Source: Candidatus Peregrinibacteria bacterium CG1_02_54_53
GTDB taxonomy: Bacteria; Patescibacteriota; Gracilibacteria; Peribacterales; Peribacteraceae
DNA length: 36,099 nucleotides
NCBI GenBank assembly: GCA_001872575.1
Contig: MNWP01000013.1
Coordinates: forward strand, 1-36,099
Reading direction: 5' to 3'
Shown here: positions 1-7,900 of the stretch, piece by piece
Numbering within the stretch: position 1 is the stretch's first letter
Layout: each line of letters starts with the position of its first letter
The notes under the pieces: model-generated
What the model was told of the DNA's origin: nothing
Seen by the model: the letters and a program-made list of their open reading frames with translations, nothing else
Databases searched by the model: none
Position numbers and translations under genes: made by a program

Positions 1-1
1 G

Positions 2-235
2 AATACGAGACACTGGCACTACACCCATCGCAGAATTCGGAGTGCCTACTACAGTGTGAAAAGGAATCTTCCATACCTGTTCACCTACCTGCGACATCCA
101 GAGTTGAACATTCCCAACACGAGCAATTCTCTGGAAGGAATATTCACACACATCAAGAAGAATATTCGTCTCCATGGCGGACTCCGCATCGATCAGAAAC
201 TACCCATGATTGAGGAGTTCCTACGAGCGAAGTGA
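2..235 (+). CDS. Transposase, C-terminal fragment (5' end outside window)
   Basis: An open frame enters from the left edge and stops at TGA 233-235, giving the last 77 residues of a protein. The segment INIPNTSNSLEG-like (seen as IPNTSNSLEGIFTHIKKNIR) followed by a Gly-Gly-Leu stretch and a Leu-rich end is what the C-terminal part of DDE transposases of the IS256/MULE-like group shows, where the last catalytic Glu lies in the NSLEG context. This is recognition by pattern, not by search. The gene continues beyond the window, so it cannot be said whether the element is intact. No terminal inverted repeat could be paired because only one end is visible. The sequence 236-315 after the stop holds AT-rich, partly repetitive sequence and no gene. 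Confidence 0.7.
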   Translation, partial: NTRHWHYTHRRIRSAYYSVKRNLPYLFTYLRHPELNIPNTSNSLEGIFTHIKKNIRLHGGLRIDQKLPMIEEFLRAK

Positions 236-315
236 GCAGTATTTCAGCCTGCAAAATTGTCCACTACGCCTATTTTCTCTATTTCACCAATTGCCAATTC
301 CCAAATCGCCAATAG

Positions 316-1083
316 TTATTTTTCAATCACCAGCACCCGTTTCGCTCCGGTTCGGATCTCTTCTTTCGCGCCCGTCCAGTCGTGTATCGCTTTCAGGAGG
401 GTATCAAAGCGATACTTGTATCCTTCCCCGCGTTTCGTGCCGACATCATTGGTGATGAAGAAGAATTCACCGTACCCCGTGAGCACCAGCATGTGGTACC
501 ACGGGCCATCGCCCGAGAAGTAGGGGTTGCCCAGATCGCGTCCTGCCGCAGGCACGATGATCGGGTGGCCTTCTGCCAGCTCGCGCTTCATATCCTCCTC
601 GGTCGGATTGGGAATGACGCGTGCATGGTAACCGAAATACTCTTCGGCAATCTTCCCAAGTTCCGCCACCGTCACGTCCTGCGGATAACCGTGTGCTTCT
701 TCCCATTCAACGAGAGCCAACAGTTCCGCTTCCGCTTGTTCACGCGTGATGTTTGTACCCTTCAGATAGTGATGCACGAGCAGCAGGCTCATCTCTTCAC
801 AGGTTTCTTCGTGGAGCTGATCCCAGTTGGCAAAGGGGGCCTGAGGAGAGAAGGGGACGGAGAGACGGACGGTGTAGGGGACAGGATTAGGATTAGGATT
901 AGGGTTAGGGTTAGGGGGTAGGGGGTAGGACGAAGCGAAAGATGAGGAAGCAAAAGAAGCAGAGGAAGTAGAGGAGGCCGAAGATGCCGAAACAGCGGGT
1001 GAGGGAGCTTTCTCCGGCGATGCGGAGCAGGCTGTAAGCAGCAAAAGCGCGATGTAAAACACTGTTCGTTTCACCACTCGCAT
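316..1083 (-). CDS. Secreted lipoprotein with C39-like cysteine peptidase domain
   Basis: The 255-residue product starts with a lipoprotein signal: basic n-region, hydrophobic core and lipobox LTAC with Cys19. A Ser/Ala-rich linker follows, then a Pro-Asn repeat (about residues 56-67) encoded by a telomere-like DNA repeat, then a globular domain. In that domain Cys95 in the helix HEETCEEMSLL, His197 in GPWYHMLVLTGY and the Asn212-Asp213 pair are in the order of the Cys-His-Asp/Asn triad of Peptidase_C39_2-type enzymes. The likely role is peptide-bond cleavage at the outer face of the membrane; the substrate is unknown. The domain could also be a non-proteolytic papain-like fold. No clear promoter is visible upstream. 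It is divergent from the small ORF at 1133. Confidence 0.8.
   Translation of the reverse strand: MRVVKRTVFYIALLLLTACSASPEKAPSPAVSASSASSTSSASFASSSFASSYPLPPNPNPNPNPNPVPYTVRLSVPFSPQAPFANWDQLHEETCEEMSLLLVHHYLKGTNITREQAEAELLALVEWEEAHGYPQDVTVAELGKIAEEYFGYHARVIPNPTEEDMKRELAEGHPIIVPAAGRDLGNPYFSGDGPWYHMLVLTGYGEFFFITNDVGTKRGEGYKYRFDTLLKAIHDWTGAKEEIRTGAKRVLVIEK
883..929. repeat. Telomere-like hexanucleotide array (AGGATT/AGGGTT)
   Basis: Three AGGATT units are followed by two AGGGTT units and two AGGGGGT units. Read on the minus strand inside the lipoprotein gene they encode alternating Pro-Asn. A 6-bp period keeps the frame, so length change by slippage would only lengthen or shorten the linker. A related array lies between pyrH and frr. 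Confidence 0.85.
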
Positions 1084-1132
1084 TGTGCAGGGACGGCTAC
1101 GAGCCTGTCACCCATTTCCTTCCCAAACTCCT

Positions 1133-1309
1133 ATGTCTCACGGTTCAAATTCCATTGGAGGTATTGGCGGTCCCGTCCCCCCGGCTGAAACGAACGAGTT
1201 CGACCCTGAGGGTGCCGTTGAAGTTCCTCTCGCTTCGCAGGAGGAGAGCGATGCTGTCGAAGCTCTCGTCACGCAGATGCGCGATGCGGTGCACGATCCG
1301 AGAGAATAA
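1133..1309 (+). CDS. Small acidic hypothetical protein
   Basis: The frame encodes 58 residues, starting MSHGSNSIGG and ending in an acidic, helix-prone stretch (about residues 25-58, rich in Glu/Asp/Val/Ala). There is no signal peptide and no membrane segment. It lies between the divergent lipoprotein gene and transaldolase. No ribosome binding site or -10 box is evident just upstream, and an earlier in-frame ATG exists at 1085, so the start is uncertain. The balanced composition and the GC-rich third positions speak for a real gene. I do not recognise the family. Confidence 0.45.
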   Translation: MSHGSNSIGGIGGPVPPAETNEFDPEGAVEVPLASQEESDAVEALVTQMRDAVHDPRE

Positions 1310-1341
1310 AGCTCTCTCTGGTGTAGTGCTCCAATGATTGG

Positions 1342-1347
1342 CATACT
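1342..1347 (+). promoter_or_regulatory. -10 box of a leaderless promoter before the truncated transaldolase start
   Basis: CATACT ends 8 nt before the ATG at 1355, the same spacing seen for several other genes here. The ATG it serves is a truncated duplicate of the transaldolase start, not the start used by the intact gene at 1439. Confidence 0.45.
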
Positions 1348-1354
1348 GCTTTCG

Positions 1355-1405
1355 ATGAAGCTTTTTCTCGATACCCTGCAGTACGCCTCAGCTACGCTTC
1401 GGTGA
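1355..1405 (+). pseudogene. Truncated duplicate of the transaldolase N-terminus
   Basis: A 16-codon frame begins MKLFLDT, identical in protein to the first seven residues of transaldolase at 1439, then runs into a short repeat element and stops at TGA 1403-1405. All six codons after ATG differ from the real gene, yet every change is synonymous. It has its own -10 box. It could be a relic of an insertion at the gene start or a functional upstream mini-ORF. Confidence 0.6.
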
Positions 1406-1438
1406 CTTCAGGGCAAGCCGCCTTGTTCCCCTTCTTCT

Positions 1439-2107
1439 ATGAAATTATTCCTAGACACAGCAAATGTAGAACATGTTGCCGAAGTTGCGGCATGGGGTGT
1501 GCTCGACGGAGTCACCACCAATCCGACCCTCGTGGCCAAGGAGGGAAAGGATGGTTCGCAAAGCTCACCACAAACTTTCAAAGAAACCGTTCTCAAGATG
1601 TGTGCGCTCGTTCCCTGCGTCAGCGCGCAGGTGACGGCCGCCGATACGGAGGGGATGCAGAAGCAAGCCATCGAGTACAGCAAGTGGCACAAACACGTCG
1701 TCGTGAAAGTTCCCATGACGATAGAAGGTCTGAAGACGTTGAAATTCTGTTCCCAGAAGGGGATCAAAACCAATACCACGCTTGTTTTCTCGTTGCCGCA
1801 GGCGATCCTTGCCGCCAAAGCCGGCGCGTCAATCATCAGCCCCTTCGTTGGTCGTATCGACGATATAGGAGAGAACGGTATGGAGCTCATCGGGCAGATT
1901 ATGGAGGCATGGGCGCACTACAAGTTTTCCACGGAGGTACTTGTGGCGTCCGTGCGTCATCCTGATCACGTCATCGAAGCGGCACGTCTTGGTGCGCACA
2001 TTTCCACGATTCCGTACGAGGTCTTCAAAAAGCTGCCTCTGCATCCGCTGACGGATACGGGGATCAAGCGCTTTATGGATGACTGGGAGAAGGTAAAAAA
2101 ATCCTAG
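1439..2107 (+). CDS. tal: Transaldolase / fructose-6-phosphate aldolase family protein
   Basis: The 222-residue product is the length of the short TalC/FSA class of class I aldolases. It begins MKLFLDTANVEHV and carries DGVTTNPTLVAKEG near residues 23-36, the family signature, and VVVKVPMT with the Schiff-base Lys. Further TIM-barrel landmarks are ISPFVGRIDDIG and the VLVASVRHPDHV segment. It should exchange a dihydroxyacetone unit between sugar phosphates in the non-oxidative pentose phosphate pathway, or cleave fructose-6-phosphate; sequence alone does not separate the two. Its last four bases overlap the convergent ROK gene. No -10 box sits at this ATG; the nearest promoter drives the truncated copy upstream. 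Confidence 0.92.
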   Translation: MKLFLDTANVEHVAEVAAWGVLDGVTTNPTLVAKEGKDGSQSSPQTFKETVLKMCALVPCVSAQVTAADTEGMQKQAIEYSKWHKHVVVKVPMTIEGLKTLKFCSQKGIKTNTTLVFSLPQAILAAKAGASIISPFVGRIDDIGENGMELIGQIMEAWAHYKFSTEVLVASVRHPDHVIEAARLGAHISTIPYEVFKKLPLHPLTDTGIKRFMDDWEKVKKS

Positions 2108-2967
2108 AGAGTTCGTGTCAGCAGTGCCGCCCCCAGAGTTCCTGCATTGTCGAGTTCGCCAATGACGAGCTTTGGAGGGTTGCTGTTGGGGAGCATCCAT
2201 TGTCTCAGTTCCTGTTCAATTTTTGGCAAATGAGGTTTCAGGGCTCGTCCGGCGCTTCCGCCGAAGACAATAGTGCCGGGGTCGATACAGTGAATCAGGC
2301 TTGTACACATCCAGGCAATTTCACGCATAACGGTGTCGTGTATGTGCATGCAGGCGGGGCCTGTCAGCGTATCTTCAGGGCGTTTCGCGGCAGGGCAGCG
2401 TTTGCGCAGTGCCGTACCCGAGAGGTACTCCTCAATTTCACCGCGTCCTCCGGTGAGTCCTTTCGGTGATATACCGGGCATGAGGAGCATGTGACCGAAC
2501 TCCGCAGCATAGCCGTGTTGGCCGTTGAAAATCGTTCCATCAACGATGATTCCTCCGCCTACACCTGTGCCCATTGTGATACCGACAACGACATGCTCGT
2601 CTTTCCCTGCTCCATGCAGTGCCTCCGCCAGAGCGAAGCACGCAGAATCATTTTCAATGACGACGGAAAGGCCGGTGCTCTTCTTCAGTCTTTCTGAGAG
2701 GGGGAACCCCTCACCCTCGGGAATATTGGGCGTGGTGTGAATGCGCCCCGAGCGTTCCACAAGGCCGGGCACGCCGATACCAATGGACTGCGTGTCTTCG
2801 GTGGTGAATTCCTGAATAAGAGAAAGGAGCTCTTCGGCAATCACGGGGAATGTCTTATCGGCCGTAGAGGTGACCCGAGCATCCTGTTGCTTCCATGAAG
2901 AAGTCTCGAATCGCGCAATGGCCAGTTTTGTCCCGCCAAGGTCAATGCCGAGCGTCGTTGAAGGCAT
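2104..2967 (-). CDS. ROK-family sugar kinase (glucokinase-like)
   Basis: The 287-residue protein has the ROK order. The N-terminal phosphate loop is GIDLGGTKLAIARFE, followed by GIGVPGLV, IENDSACFALAE with the catalytic Asp, GITMGTGVGGGIIVDG and the E-x-GH motif EFGHMLLMPG. The usual zinc-binding CxCGxxGC after the E-x-GH motif is absent; a Gly-rich segment (PKGLTGGRG) sits there instead, so this is a zinc-less variant. The likely activity is ATP-dependent phosphorylation of a hexose, feeding glycolysis next to the neighbouring transaldolase. The start is supported by a TGGTAGAGT extended -10 element placed exactly for a leaderless mRNA. It is convergent with tal. Confidence 0.88.
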   Translation of the reverse strand: MPSTTLGIDLGGTKLAIARFETSSWKQQDARVTSTADKTFPVIAEELLSLIQEFTTEDTQSIGIGVPGLVERSGRIHTTPNIPEGEGFPLSERLKKSTGLSVVIENDSACFALAEALHGAGKDEHVVVGITMGTGVGGGIIVDGTIFNGQHGYAAEFGHMLLMPGISPKGLTGGRGEIEEYLSGTALRKRCPAAKRPEDTLTGPACMHIHDTVMREIAWMCTSLIHCIDPGTIVFGGSAGRALKPHLPKIEQELRQWMLPNSNPPKLVIGELDNAGTLGAALLTRTL

Positions 2968-2973
2968 ACGGCC

Positions 2974-2982
2974 ACTCTACCA
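2974..2982 (-). promoter_or_regulatory. Extended -10 promoter, leaderless, for the ROK kinase
   Basis: On the minus strand the sequence reads TGGTAGAGT. The last base of the hexamer is 7 nt from the A of ATG at 2967, so transcription should begin on the start codon. Confidence 0.6.
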
Positions 2983-2999
2983 CACAGTTTCAAGAGATC

Positions 3000-3389
3000 T
3001 TACTCCGTCGTTTTTCCGTCGAAGTGCTCCTCCTTTGCATCCGCCTTGAGGGGATGCACGGTGCCATCGCGGTGCTCGGGAGGGGAGTAGATCGTATAGA
3101 GCCTCATGTCGTCCTTGCCGGTGTTGACGATGTTGTGTTGTGTCCCAGCCGGAATCACCACGGCCGATCCATCCTCCAGCGGGTACTCAACGCTATCCAA
3201 TACAGCTTTGCCTGTTCCACGCTCCACACGAATGAACTGGTCATGATCTCCGTGCACTTCCATGCCGATGTCTTCCCCGACAGGGATGCTCATGACGACG
3301 AGTTGAGTGCGTTTTGTCGTGTAGAGAACAGTGCGGAACGTGGTATTGTCCAACGAGGCCTTTTCGATGTTGGTGACGTAGCCTTTCAT
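3000..3389 (-). CDS. Single-domain cupin protein
   Basis: The 129-residue protein has the conserved double-stranded beta-helix pattern. The first cupin motif is EVHGDHDQFIRVERGTG, with metal-ligand type His, His and Glu-equivalent positions. The second is IPAGTQHNIVNTG, with the last His ligand. Small cupins of this kind bind a metal and act as sugar isomerases, dioxygenases or stress proteins; nothing here selects one. The C-terminal 25 residues are polar and probably flexible. It lies between the ROK kinase and tRNA-Ser on the same strand. Confidence 0.85.
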   Translation of the reverse strand: MKGYVTNIEKASLDNTTFRTVLYTTKRTQLVVMSIPVGEDIGMEVHGDHDQFIRVERGTGKAVLDSVEYPLEDGSAVVIPAGTQHNIVNTGKDDMRLYTIYSPPEHRDGTVHPLKADAKEEHFDGKTTE

Positions 3390-3502
3390 AGTTGTGGTTG
3401 GGAAAGATGCGATGAATGCCCCCTTCGCTATCGCTTCGGGGACACAGGATCTTCGGCTTCACACTTCGCCCTTCAGGCTCGTACTCAGCTCGAATTCACC
3501 TG

Positions 3503-3596
3503 TGGCGGAGAGGGAGGGATTCGAACCCTCGATACGGATTGAAGCCCGTATACCACATTAGCAGTGTGGCGCTTTCGACCACTCAGCCACCTCTCC
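3503..3596 (-). tRNA. tRNA-Ser (anticodon GCU)
   Basis: Minus-strand sequence folds with acceptor GGAGAGG/CCTCTCC, a long variable arm typical of class II tRNAs, the anticodon loop CTGCTAA giving GCU, and the T-loop GTTCGAATCC. The discriminator is G and CCA is encoded. A TATACT box at 3607-3612 lies 11 nt upstream. Bases 3421-3500 downstream contain the CTTCG-rich dispersed sequence seen next to the other tRNAs. Confidence 0.95.
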
Positions 3597-3606
3597 ACGC
3601 AAAAAA

Positions 3607-3612
3607 AGTATA
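3607..3612 (-). promoter_or_regulatory. -10 box for tRNA-Ser
   Basis: TATACT on the minus strand is followed by a T-rich discriminator. It ends 11 nt from the mature 5' end, a plausible short precursor leader. Confidence 0.55.
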
Positions 3613-3647
3613 AGAGGCTCATCCGTCAGGCGCCAGTGGAAAAGGGG

Positions 3648-4202
3648 TCACTCCTGCGGGGCAAAAGCGAGTGCTACAGGCTCCTCAATTCCGTACTTCG
3701 TGACAACGGAAATGTTTCCCTCGTTTACGGCGTATGTGAGATCGAGAATCTCCATGACATCTTTCTTCACGATGATGCAGCCCATACTCTTGTAACGGGG
3801 TTGATCGTCGAACATCCGGTCTTCGTACGCGAACTCGTGAAATCCGTAGGGAGTACTTTCACCATCCCAGTAGAGTCGCAAAAATCTTCCGCTTGGTCCG
3901 AAGGTGATGCGATCACCTTTAATATCCTTCGATCGTATCTCCCACGTGCGTTGAGGTGTTGTGGCGTTGTAGCAGCGGCCGATGTAGCACACACCGCGTC
4001 GCTGTCCCGTGGCAACGGGGAATTGCAGCGTCTGCCCGTCTCTGTGCATGAGAAATCCCTCGTTGGCTTGCGTATCGACTACGATGCGGTCGCCGATTTG
4101 GGCACGCCACTGAGTCTGTGGGACGAAGGTGAGAACCGGGGCCGATGGGGTTGGGCTCAACGCAAGAGAGATGCCCAGCACGATGGGGATGAGCGGAATC
4201 AA
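3648..4202 (-). CDS. Exported L,D-transpeptidase-like (YkuD) protein
   Basis: The 184-residue product opens with a hydrophobic signal segment (IPLIPIVLGISLALS). The C-terminal half matches the YkuD pattern: GFHEFAYEDRMF supplies the conserved His, and 16 residues later comes SMGCIIV with the nucleophilic Cys. The canonical motif is [S/T]HGC; the His directly before Gly-Cys is Met here. Such enzymes cross-link peptidoglycan stems through L,D bonds or attach proteins to the wall. The start codon is TTG at 4202, chosen because TACAAT on the minus strand (4215-4210) ends 8 nt before it. It is divergent from rsmH across an AT-rich interval. Confidence 0.8.
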   Translation of the reverse strand: MIPLIPIVLGISLALSPTPSAPVLTFVPQTQWRAQIGDRIVVDTQANEGFLMHRDGQTLQFPVATGQRRGVCYIGRCYNATTPQRTWEIRSKDIKGDRITFGPSGRFLRLYWDGESTPYGFHEFAYEDRMFDDQPRYKSMGCIIVKKDVMEILDLTYAVNEGNISVVTKYGIEEPVALAFAPQE

Positions 4203-4209
4203 GTGAAGT

Positions 4210-4215
4210 ATTGTA
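4210..4215 (-). promoter_or_regulatory. -10 box, leaderless, for the L,D-transpeptidase-like gene
   Basis: TACAAT on the minus strand lies 8 nt from the TTG start. The neighbouring 4216-4330 interval is the most AT-rich of the window (TATATATA-type runs). It contains no gene and could hold further upstream promoter contacts. Confidence 0.5.
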
Positions 4216-4379
4216 GATACATATATATATGTGTCAATTCTCCTTTATATACTGTTTTAAAGCCATATATCCTGTTTCAGAGAACCATTAAATACTCAGA
4301 ATCGTATAAATTTTGTATACATGAAACTCCTGTGCGGATACGCGCAAGATCAAACCGTTGAAACGTGCAGTGTCCTCAC

Positions 4380-4385
4380 TACACT
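4380..4385 (+). promoter_or_regulatory. -10 box, leaderless, for rsmH
   Basis: TACACT ends exactly 7 nt before GTG 4392. This supports 4392 rather than the upstream in-frame GTG at 4365 as the rsmH start. Confidence 0.55.
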
Positions 4386-4391
4386 TCGACT

Positions 4392-5300
4392 GTGTCCTTA
4401 CCGCATCACACACCGGTCCTGCTGCAGGAGGTGCTTACTATTCTCGATCCCCGGGCTGGCGAGACGGTGCTCGATGTGACACTCGGCTTAGGCGGTCATG
4501 CAGAGGCGTTTCTCAAACTCGTTGGCGTAAACGGTGTGCTCATCGGACTCGATGCCGATGTGCAGAATCTTCGATTGGCCGAGAGCAAACTACACGCTCT
4601 GTCCGGTCGCGCGGATTGTCGTCATGCGAATTTTTCGGCTATTGCCGATCTCGATCTTCCTCCCATCGATATTCTCTTTGCCGATTTGGGTTTGAGCTCT
4701 CCGCATGTGGATGATCCCGCGCGCGGATTCACTTTTCGTGAAGAGGTGCCGCTGGATCTTCGTTACGATCGTACGAACGGTGTTTCTGCTGCCGCGTGGT
4801 TGGCGCAGGTTCCCGAAGAAGAAGTGGCACGTTGCCTTCATGAGTTCGGTGAACTTCCTTCGTCCAAACGCTTTGCACGTGTTCTCAAAGAGCGCAAACC
4901 CACCACCACGACGGCAGTCGTCCTTGCGGCAGAGTCGGTGTATCGCTGGCGCGCCAAGGCGGTTCTTCCGCAGATTTTTCAGGCCTTGCGCATTGCGGTG
5001 AACGATGAACTTGGTGCGCTTGAAACGTTGTTGCATGAGGGGCCATCTCTTCTCAGGCCCGGAGGACGTATGGGGGTCATCAGCTACCACTCGCTTGAAG
5101 ATCGTCGCGTGAAGCAGACGTTTCGTGTTCTTTCGCAGGCGCCCAAGCATCCCGAAACCGGTCAGAATGTGCACCCACCATTCTTCACTCTCCTCACTCG
5201 CAAGGCGATTGTGCCATCGGAAGACGAAGTGACCCTTAATCCGCGTTCGCGCAGCGCAAAGTTACGTGCCATCATGCGAAGCGTCTCGACGCCATCGTGA
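4392..5300 (+). CDS. rsmH: 16S rRNA (cytosine1402-N4)-methyltransferase RsmH
   Basis: The 302-residue product has the family N-terminus HHTPVLLQEVL. The SAM-binding loop is LDVTLGLGGHAEAFL, followed by DADVQNLRLAE, then the core ADLGLSSPHVDDPARGF and FREEVPLDLRYD. Near the C-terminus are RPGGRMGVISYHSLEDR and the basic end SRSAKLRAI. These are standard RsmH motifs in order. The enzyme methylates N4 of C1402 in the ribosomal P site. The GTG start at 4392 removes nine poorly conserved residues and fits both the promoter spacing and the usual protein start. It is followed by an FtsL-like gene, as in the dcw cluster, but no other dcw gene is present. Confidence 0.96.
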   Translation: MSLPHHTPVLLQEVLTILDPRAGETVLDVTLGLGGHAEAFLKLVGVNGVLIGLDADVQNLRLAESKLHALSGRADCRHANFSAIADLDLPPIDILFADLGLSSPHVDDPARGFTFREEVPLDLRYDRTNGVSAAAWLAQVPEEEVARCLHEFGELPSSKRFARVLKERKPTTTTAVVLAAESVYRWRAKAVLPQIFQALRIAVNDELGALETLLHEGPSLLRPGGRMGVISYHSLEDRRVKQTFRVLSQAPKHPETGQNVHPPFFTLLTRKAIVPSEDEVTLNPRSRSAKLRAIMRSVSTPS

Positions 5301-5317
5301 TTCCTTCGCCTCTCTGT

Positions 5318-5323
5318 TACACT
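5318..5323 (+). promoter_or_regulatory. Extended -10 promoter for the FtsL-like gene
   Basis: TGTTACACT contains TGn plus TACACT and ends 12 nt before GTG 5335. The gene may therefore be transcribed separately from rsmH. Confidence 0.5.
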
Positions 5324-5334
5324 GCATTGTCAAC

Positions 5335-5694
5335 GTGCTCGATCGTACCGCCTCACTCTCGGCCCCGACATTCCGTGCCAGTCTCGGTCGCATGGTGAAC
5401 CAGAGCACGATTTTATTGATGGTATGTATCGGTTCGCTCATCCTGCTTCTCGCTCTCTTCATCCTTTTTCACCAGAATGCCACGGCGACCAAGGGCTACC
5501 AGCTGCGCAATCTGGAACGTGAGCGCTCACAGCTGCTGTTGGAGGAGGAGATTCTTAACATGCAGGTGGCCGAGTCGCAGGCACTTCACCAACTTTCCGA
5601 AGACCCCGTCGTACAGGCCATGGTTGCCCTCAAGCGGCCTTCCTACATTCAGGAGGACACAACAGTTGCCTCTCTTGAGAAAGAAGGCCAATAG
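5335..5694 (+). CDS. ftsL: FtsL-like septum protein (TM segment plus coiled coil)
   Basis: The protein has about 119 residues from GTG 5335; an ATG at 5392 is an alternative start. It has a short basic cytoplasmic part, one transmembrane helix (STILLMVCIGSLILLLALFI) and a heptad-like segment (YQLRNLERERSQLLLEEEIL), the layout of FtsL/DivIC bitopic division proteins. Sequence identity in that family is low, so the assignment rests on architecture and on position right after rsmH, where ftsL stands in most bacteria. The expected role is to link the divisome to septal peptidoglycan synthesis. The C-terminal 30 residues are extended and acidic. Confidence 0.7.
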   Translation: MLDRTASLSAPTFRASLGRMVNQSTILLMVCIGSLILLLALFILFHQNATATKGYQLRNLERERSQLLLEEEILNMQVAESQALHQLSEDPVVQAMVALKRPSYIQEDTTVASLEKEGQ

Positions 5695-5755
5695 TAATAA
5701 CAACATTACATGGATTAATTGCAATGATTGAGGGGATGAGGCATAGGCCGAAATG

Positions 5756-5764
5756 TGGTAGAAT
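5756..5764 (+). promoter_or_regulatory. Extended -10 promoter for DUF4215 protein 1
   Basis: TGGTAGAAT ends 11 nt before ATG 5775, leaving a leader of about 4 nt. Confidence 0.55.
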
Positions 5765-5774
5765 AGTCAGAAAC

Positions 5775-7760
5775 ATGAAAAGAAATACCAATGTACTGGC
5801 AGTACTGCTCTGCGCGGTGGGCCTCGTCGCCCTGATGTCGGCATTACGTACCGATTCGCAGGCGCAGGACCTTACGGATGAATGCATTGGTTTGCCGTAC
5901 GGATCGCCGGGTTGCCCGACGCGCTCGTCTTCATCCTCCGCGCAAAGTAAGCCTCCGCATTGCGGCGATAACTTCGTACAATCCGGAGAAGGAGAGCAGT
6001 GCGACCTTGGCCGATTCAATGGTTTGAGCTCCTGTTCGCTGCTGTGTACGGCCCTTTTCTGCGGAGATAACATCATTACGCCCTATCTTGGGGAGGAATG
6101 TGAACCTTCGATGCAGGAAGTCTACGTTCTCGATTCCAAAACGAATCTGCTGACGACAAAAATTCAGTATCTGGAAAATTCATGCGGTCGTACCTGTGCC
6201 GTACCAACTTGTGATGACCAAGGTCTGTGCGAAGGGGGTTGCCAATGGAAATTTAAGCCTCCTTGCCCCTCGTCTTCGAGTGCCGCGGCGGTTGTGCCCT
6301 CCGAATCATCTTCGCCCGTCGAGTCCGTGTCATCTTCAGTATCTTCGGATTCTTCCGTCTCTGGAGTCGATACGACAAGCAGCTCTATTTCATCTGAAGA
6401 GTTCCATCCGGCAGCCTCTTCTTCGTCTTCCTCTGCGCTGACTGCTCCGATCTGCGGCAACGGCGTCGTTGAAACAGGTGAGGAGTGCGACGATGGCAAT
6501 GGCGTGAACGAAGACAGCTGCTCTCATGCATGTACACGACCGCGTTGCGGCGATGCAATTGTGCAGGAGAACGAAGAGTGCGACGACGGCAATCGTGTGA
6601 ATGATGATGCGTGCAGTAACACGTGTAAGTCGGCACGCTGTGGCGATGGTGTGGTGCAGGTGACTGAGGAATGTGATGACGACAATCACAGTAATATTGA
6701 TGATTGCCCCAACGATTGTGAGCTATCTGTGTGTGGAGATGCCGTGATGGAGGGGCGTGAGCAGTGTGACGACGGAAACTTCAACAACTGGGATCCTTGT
6801 CCGAATAACTGTCGTCTGCCCGTGTGCGGCAACGGTATTCGTGAAGGTACTGAAGAGTGTGACGATGGCAATCGCAGCGATATCGATACCTGTTCAAACA
6901 GCTGCACGCTTCCTCTGTGTGGCGATGGAGTGACACAGCGCGGTGAAGAGTGTGACGACGGTAACCAGGTCAACGATGATGCGTGCACAAACGGATGTCA
7001 GAAAGCCCGCTGCGGTGATGCCGTTGTTCAGGCCGGCGAAGAGTGTGACGATGGGAATCGGTTGAACGATGATACGTGTAATAATTCATGCCAGAAGGCG
7101 CGTTGCGGTGACGGAGTGATGCAGCCGGGCGAGGAATGTGACGATGGCAATCGCAACTCCTTCGATGATTGCCCGAGCTCGTGTAAATTGCCGATCTGCG
7201 GCGATGGGTTGGTTGAGGGAAAGGAGCAATGCGACGATGGAAATCAGATGAATAATGACGATTGCCCCAATACCTGTCGGTACCCGACGTGCGGTAACAA
7301 AGTCCTTGAGGCGGGCGAGCGCTGTGATGATGGAAACACTGAAGACGGTGACGGTTGCAGTGCCGACTGTCGTCTCGAAAAGTGCGGTGACGGCGTACTG
7401 CAGACAGGAGAAGAGTGTGATGATGGTGTTTCCAATTCCGATACGCTCCCCAATGCCTGCAGAGTCGCATGCAGCAAGCCGTTCTGCGGCGATCACGTTG
7501 TCGATTCTTCTGAGGAGTGTGATGGCGGAAACAACTGTACGGAGGAATGCCTGCGTATTCCCTTCATTGAGCGATACGCAGCCGCGCTGAGCTCCGTCGG
7601 CATTGCGGTGACGGTTCTGCTCATGGTGGCCGGTGTATTGTTCCGTCGTCGCCTCGTCCATCTGCTCTCCTTCTCGCAGAAAACTTCTTTGGGCGCCGGT
7701 GTCTCACTCGACGACATTCCTCTCGATGAGCTGGAGATGCCGTGGCATAAGTGGAAATAG
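5775..7760 (+). CDS. Surface protein with about 14 DUF4215-type Cys-rich repeats
   Basis: The 661-residue product has an N-terminal signal or anchor ([14 protein letters not shown]), a Cys-rich N-terminal part, and a Ser-rich linker (about residues 165-220). An array of repeats of about 30 residues follows, with pattern [27 protein letters not shown]. Ten units are regular; two near the N-terminus and two at the C-terminus are variant. A transmembrane helix ([16 protein letters not shown]) and a basic then acidic cytoplasmic tail of about 40 residues close the protein. The repeats correspond to the Myxococcus Cys-rich/DUF4215 group, which is thought to be disulphide-rich and extracellular. 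Unlike the two other DUF4215 proteins here it lacks a TGPA tail and seems to be a true membrane anchor. ATG 5775 was preferred over 5724 because the signal and promoter fit it. Confidence 0.88.
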   Translation: MKRNTNVLAVLLCAVGLVALMSALRTDSQAQDLTDECIGLPYGSPGCPTRSSSSSAQSKPPHCGDNFVQSGEGEQCDLGRFNGLSSCSLLCTALFCGDNIITPYLGEECEPSMQEVYVLDSKTNLLTTKIQYLENSCGRTCAVPTCDDQGLCEGGCQWKFKPPCPSSSSAAAVVPSESSSPVESVSSSVSSDSSVSGVDTTSSSISSEEFHPAASSSSSSALTAPICGNGVVETGEECDDGNGVNEDSCSHACTRPRCGDAIVQENEECDDGNRVNDDACSNTCKSARCGDGVVQVTEECDDDNHSNIDDCPNDCELSVCGDAVMEGREQCDDGNFNNWDPCPNNCRLPVCGNGIREGTEECDDGNRSDIDTCSNSCTLPLCGDGVTQRGEECDDGNQVNDDACTNGCQKARCGDAVVQAGEECDDGNRLNDDTCNNSCQKARCGDGVMQPGEECDDGNRNSFDDCPSSCKLPICGDGLVEGKEQCDDGNQMNNDDCPNTCRYPTCGNKVLEAGERCDDGNTEDGDGCSADCRLEKCGDGVLQTGEECDDGVSNSDTLPNACRVACSKPFCGDHVVDSSEECDGGNNCTEECLRIPFIERYAAALSSVGIAVTVLLMVAGVLFRRRLVHLLSFSQKTSLGAGVSLDDIPLDELEMPWHKWK

Positions 7761-7765
7761 AAAGG

Positions 7766-7811
7766 CGTGGGATGGCCACCTGCGGTGTCCCTCCCACGAA
7801 CCCACCCTTCC
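7766..7811. repeat. GC-rich hairpin repeat, copy A (possible terminator)
   Basis: Six bases after the stop of the DUF4215 gene lies an imperfect inverted repeat (GGGATGGCCACC ... GGTGTCCCTCCC) followed by ACCCTTCC. Its minus strand aligns with copies at 13125-13174 and 33983-34030. Two of the three copies directly follow a surface-protein gene. There is no T-run, so it would be a non-canonical terminator or RNA 3' stabiliser. Confidence 0.65.
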
Positions 7812-7900
7812 CTAAGCGGATGCGCTCCAGGCAAGCGAAGCTCGCCTTCGCGCATTTGTTTCATTGGTGACGCGAGAGAGGAATGCGTAGACGCTATTTT

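Noticed and set aside
382-921. Plus-strand 179-codon frame opposite the lipoprotein
   Set aside because: It is the complement of a gene with a clear lipobox and catalytic motifs; its translation is His/Arg-rich without domain features.
883-929. True telomere or chromosome end
   Set aside because: The array is short, internal, coding and followed by ordinary genes on both sides.
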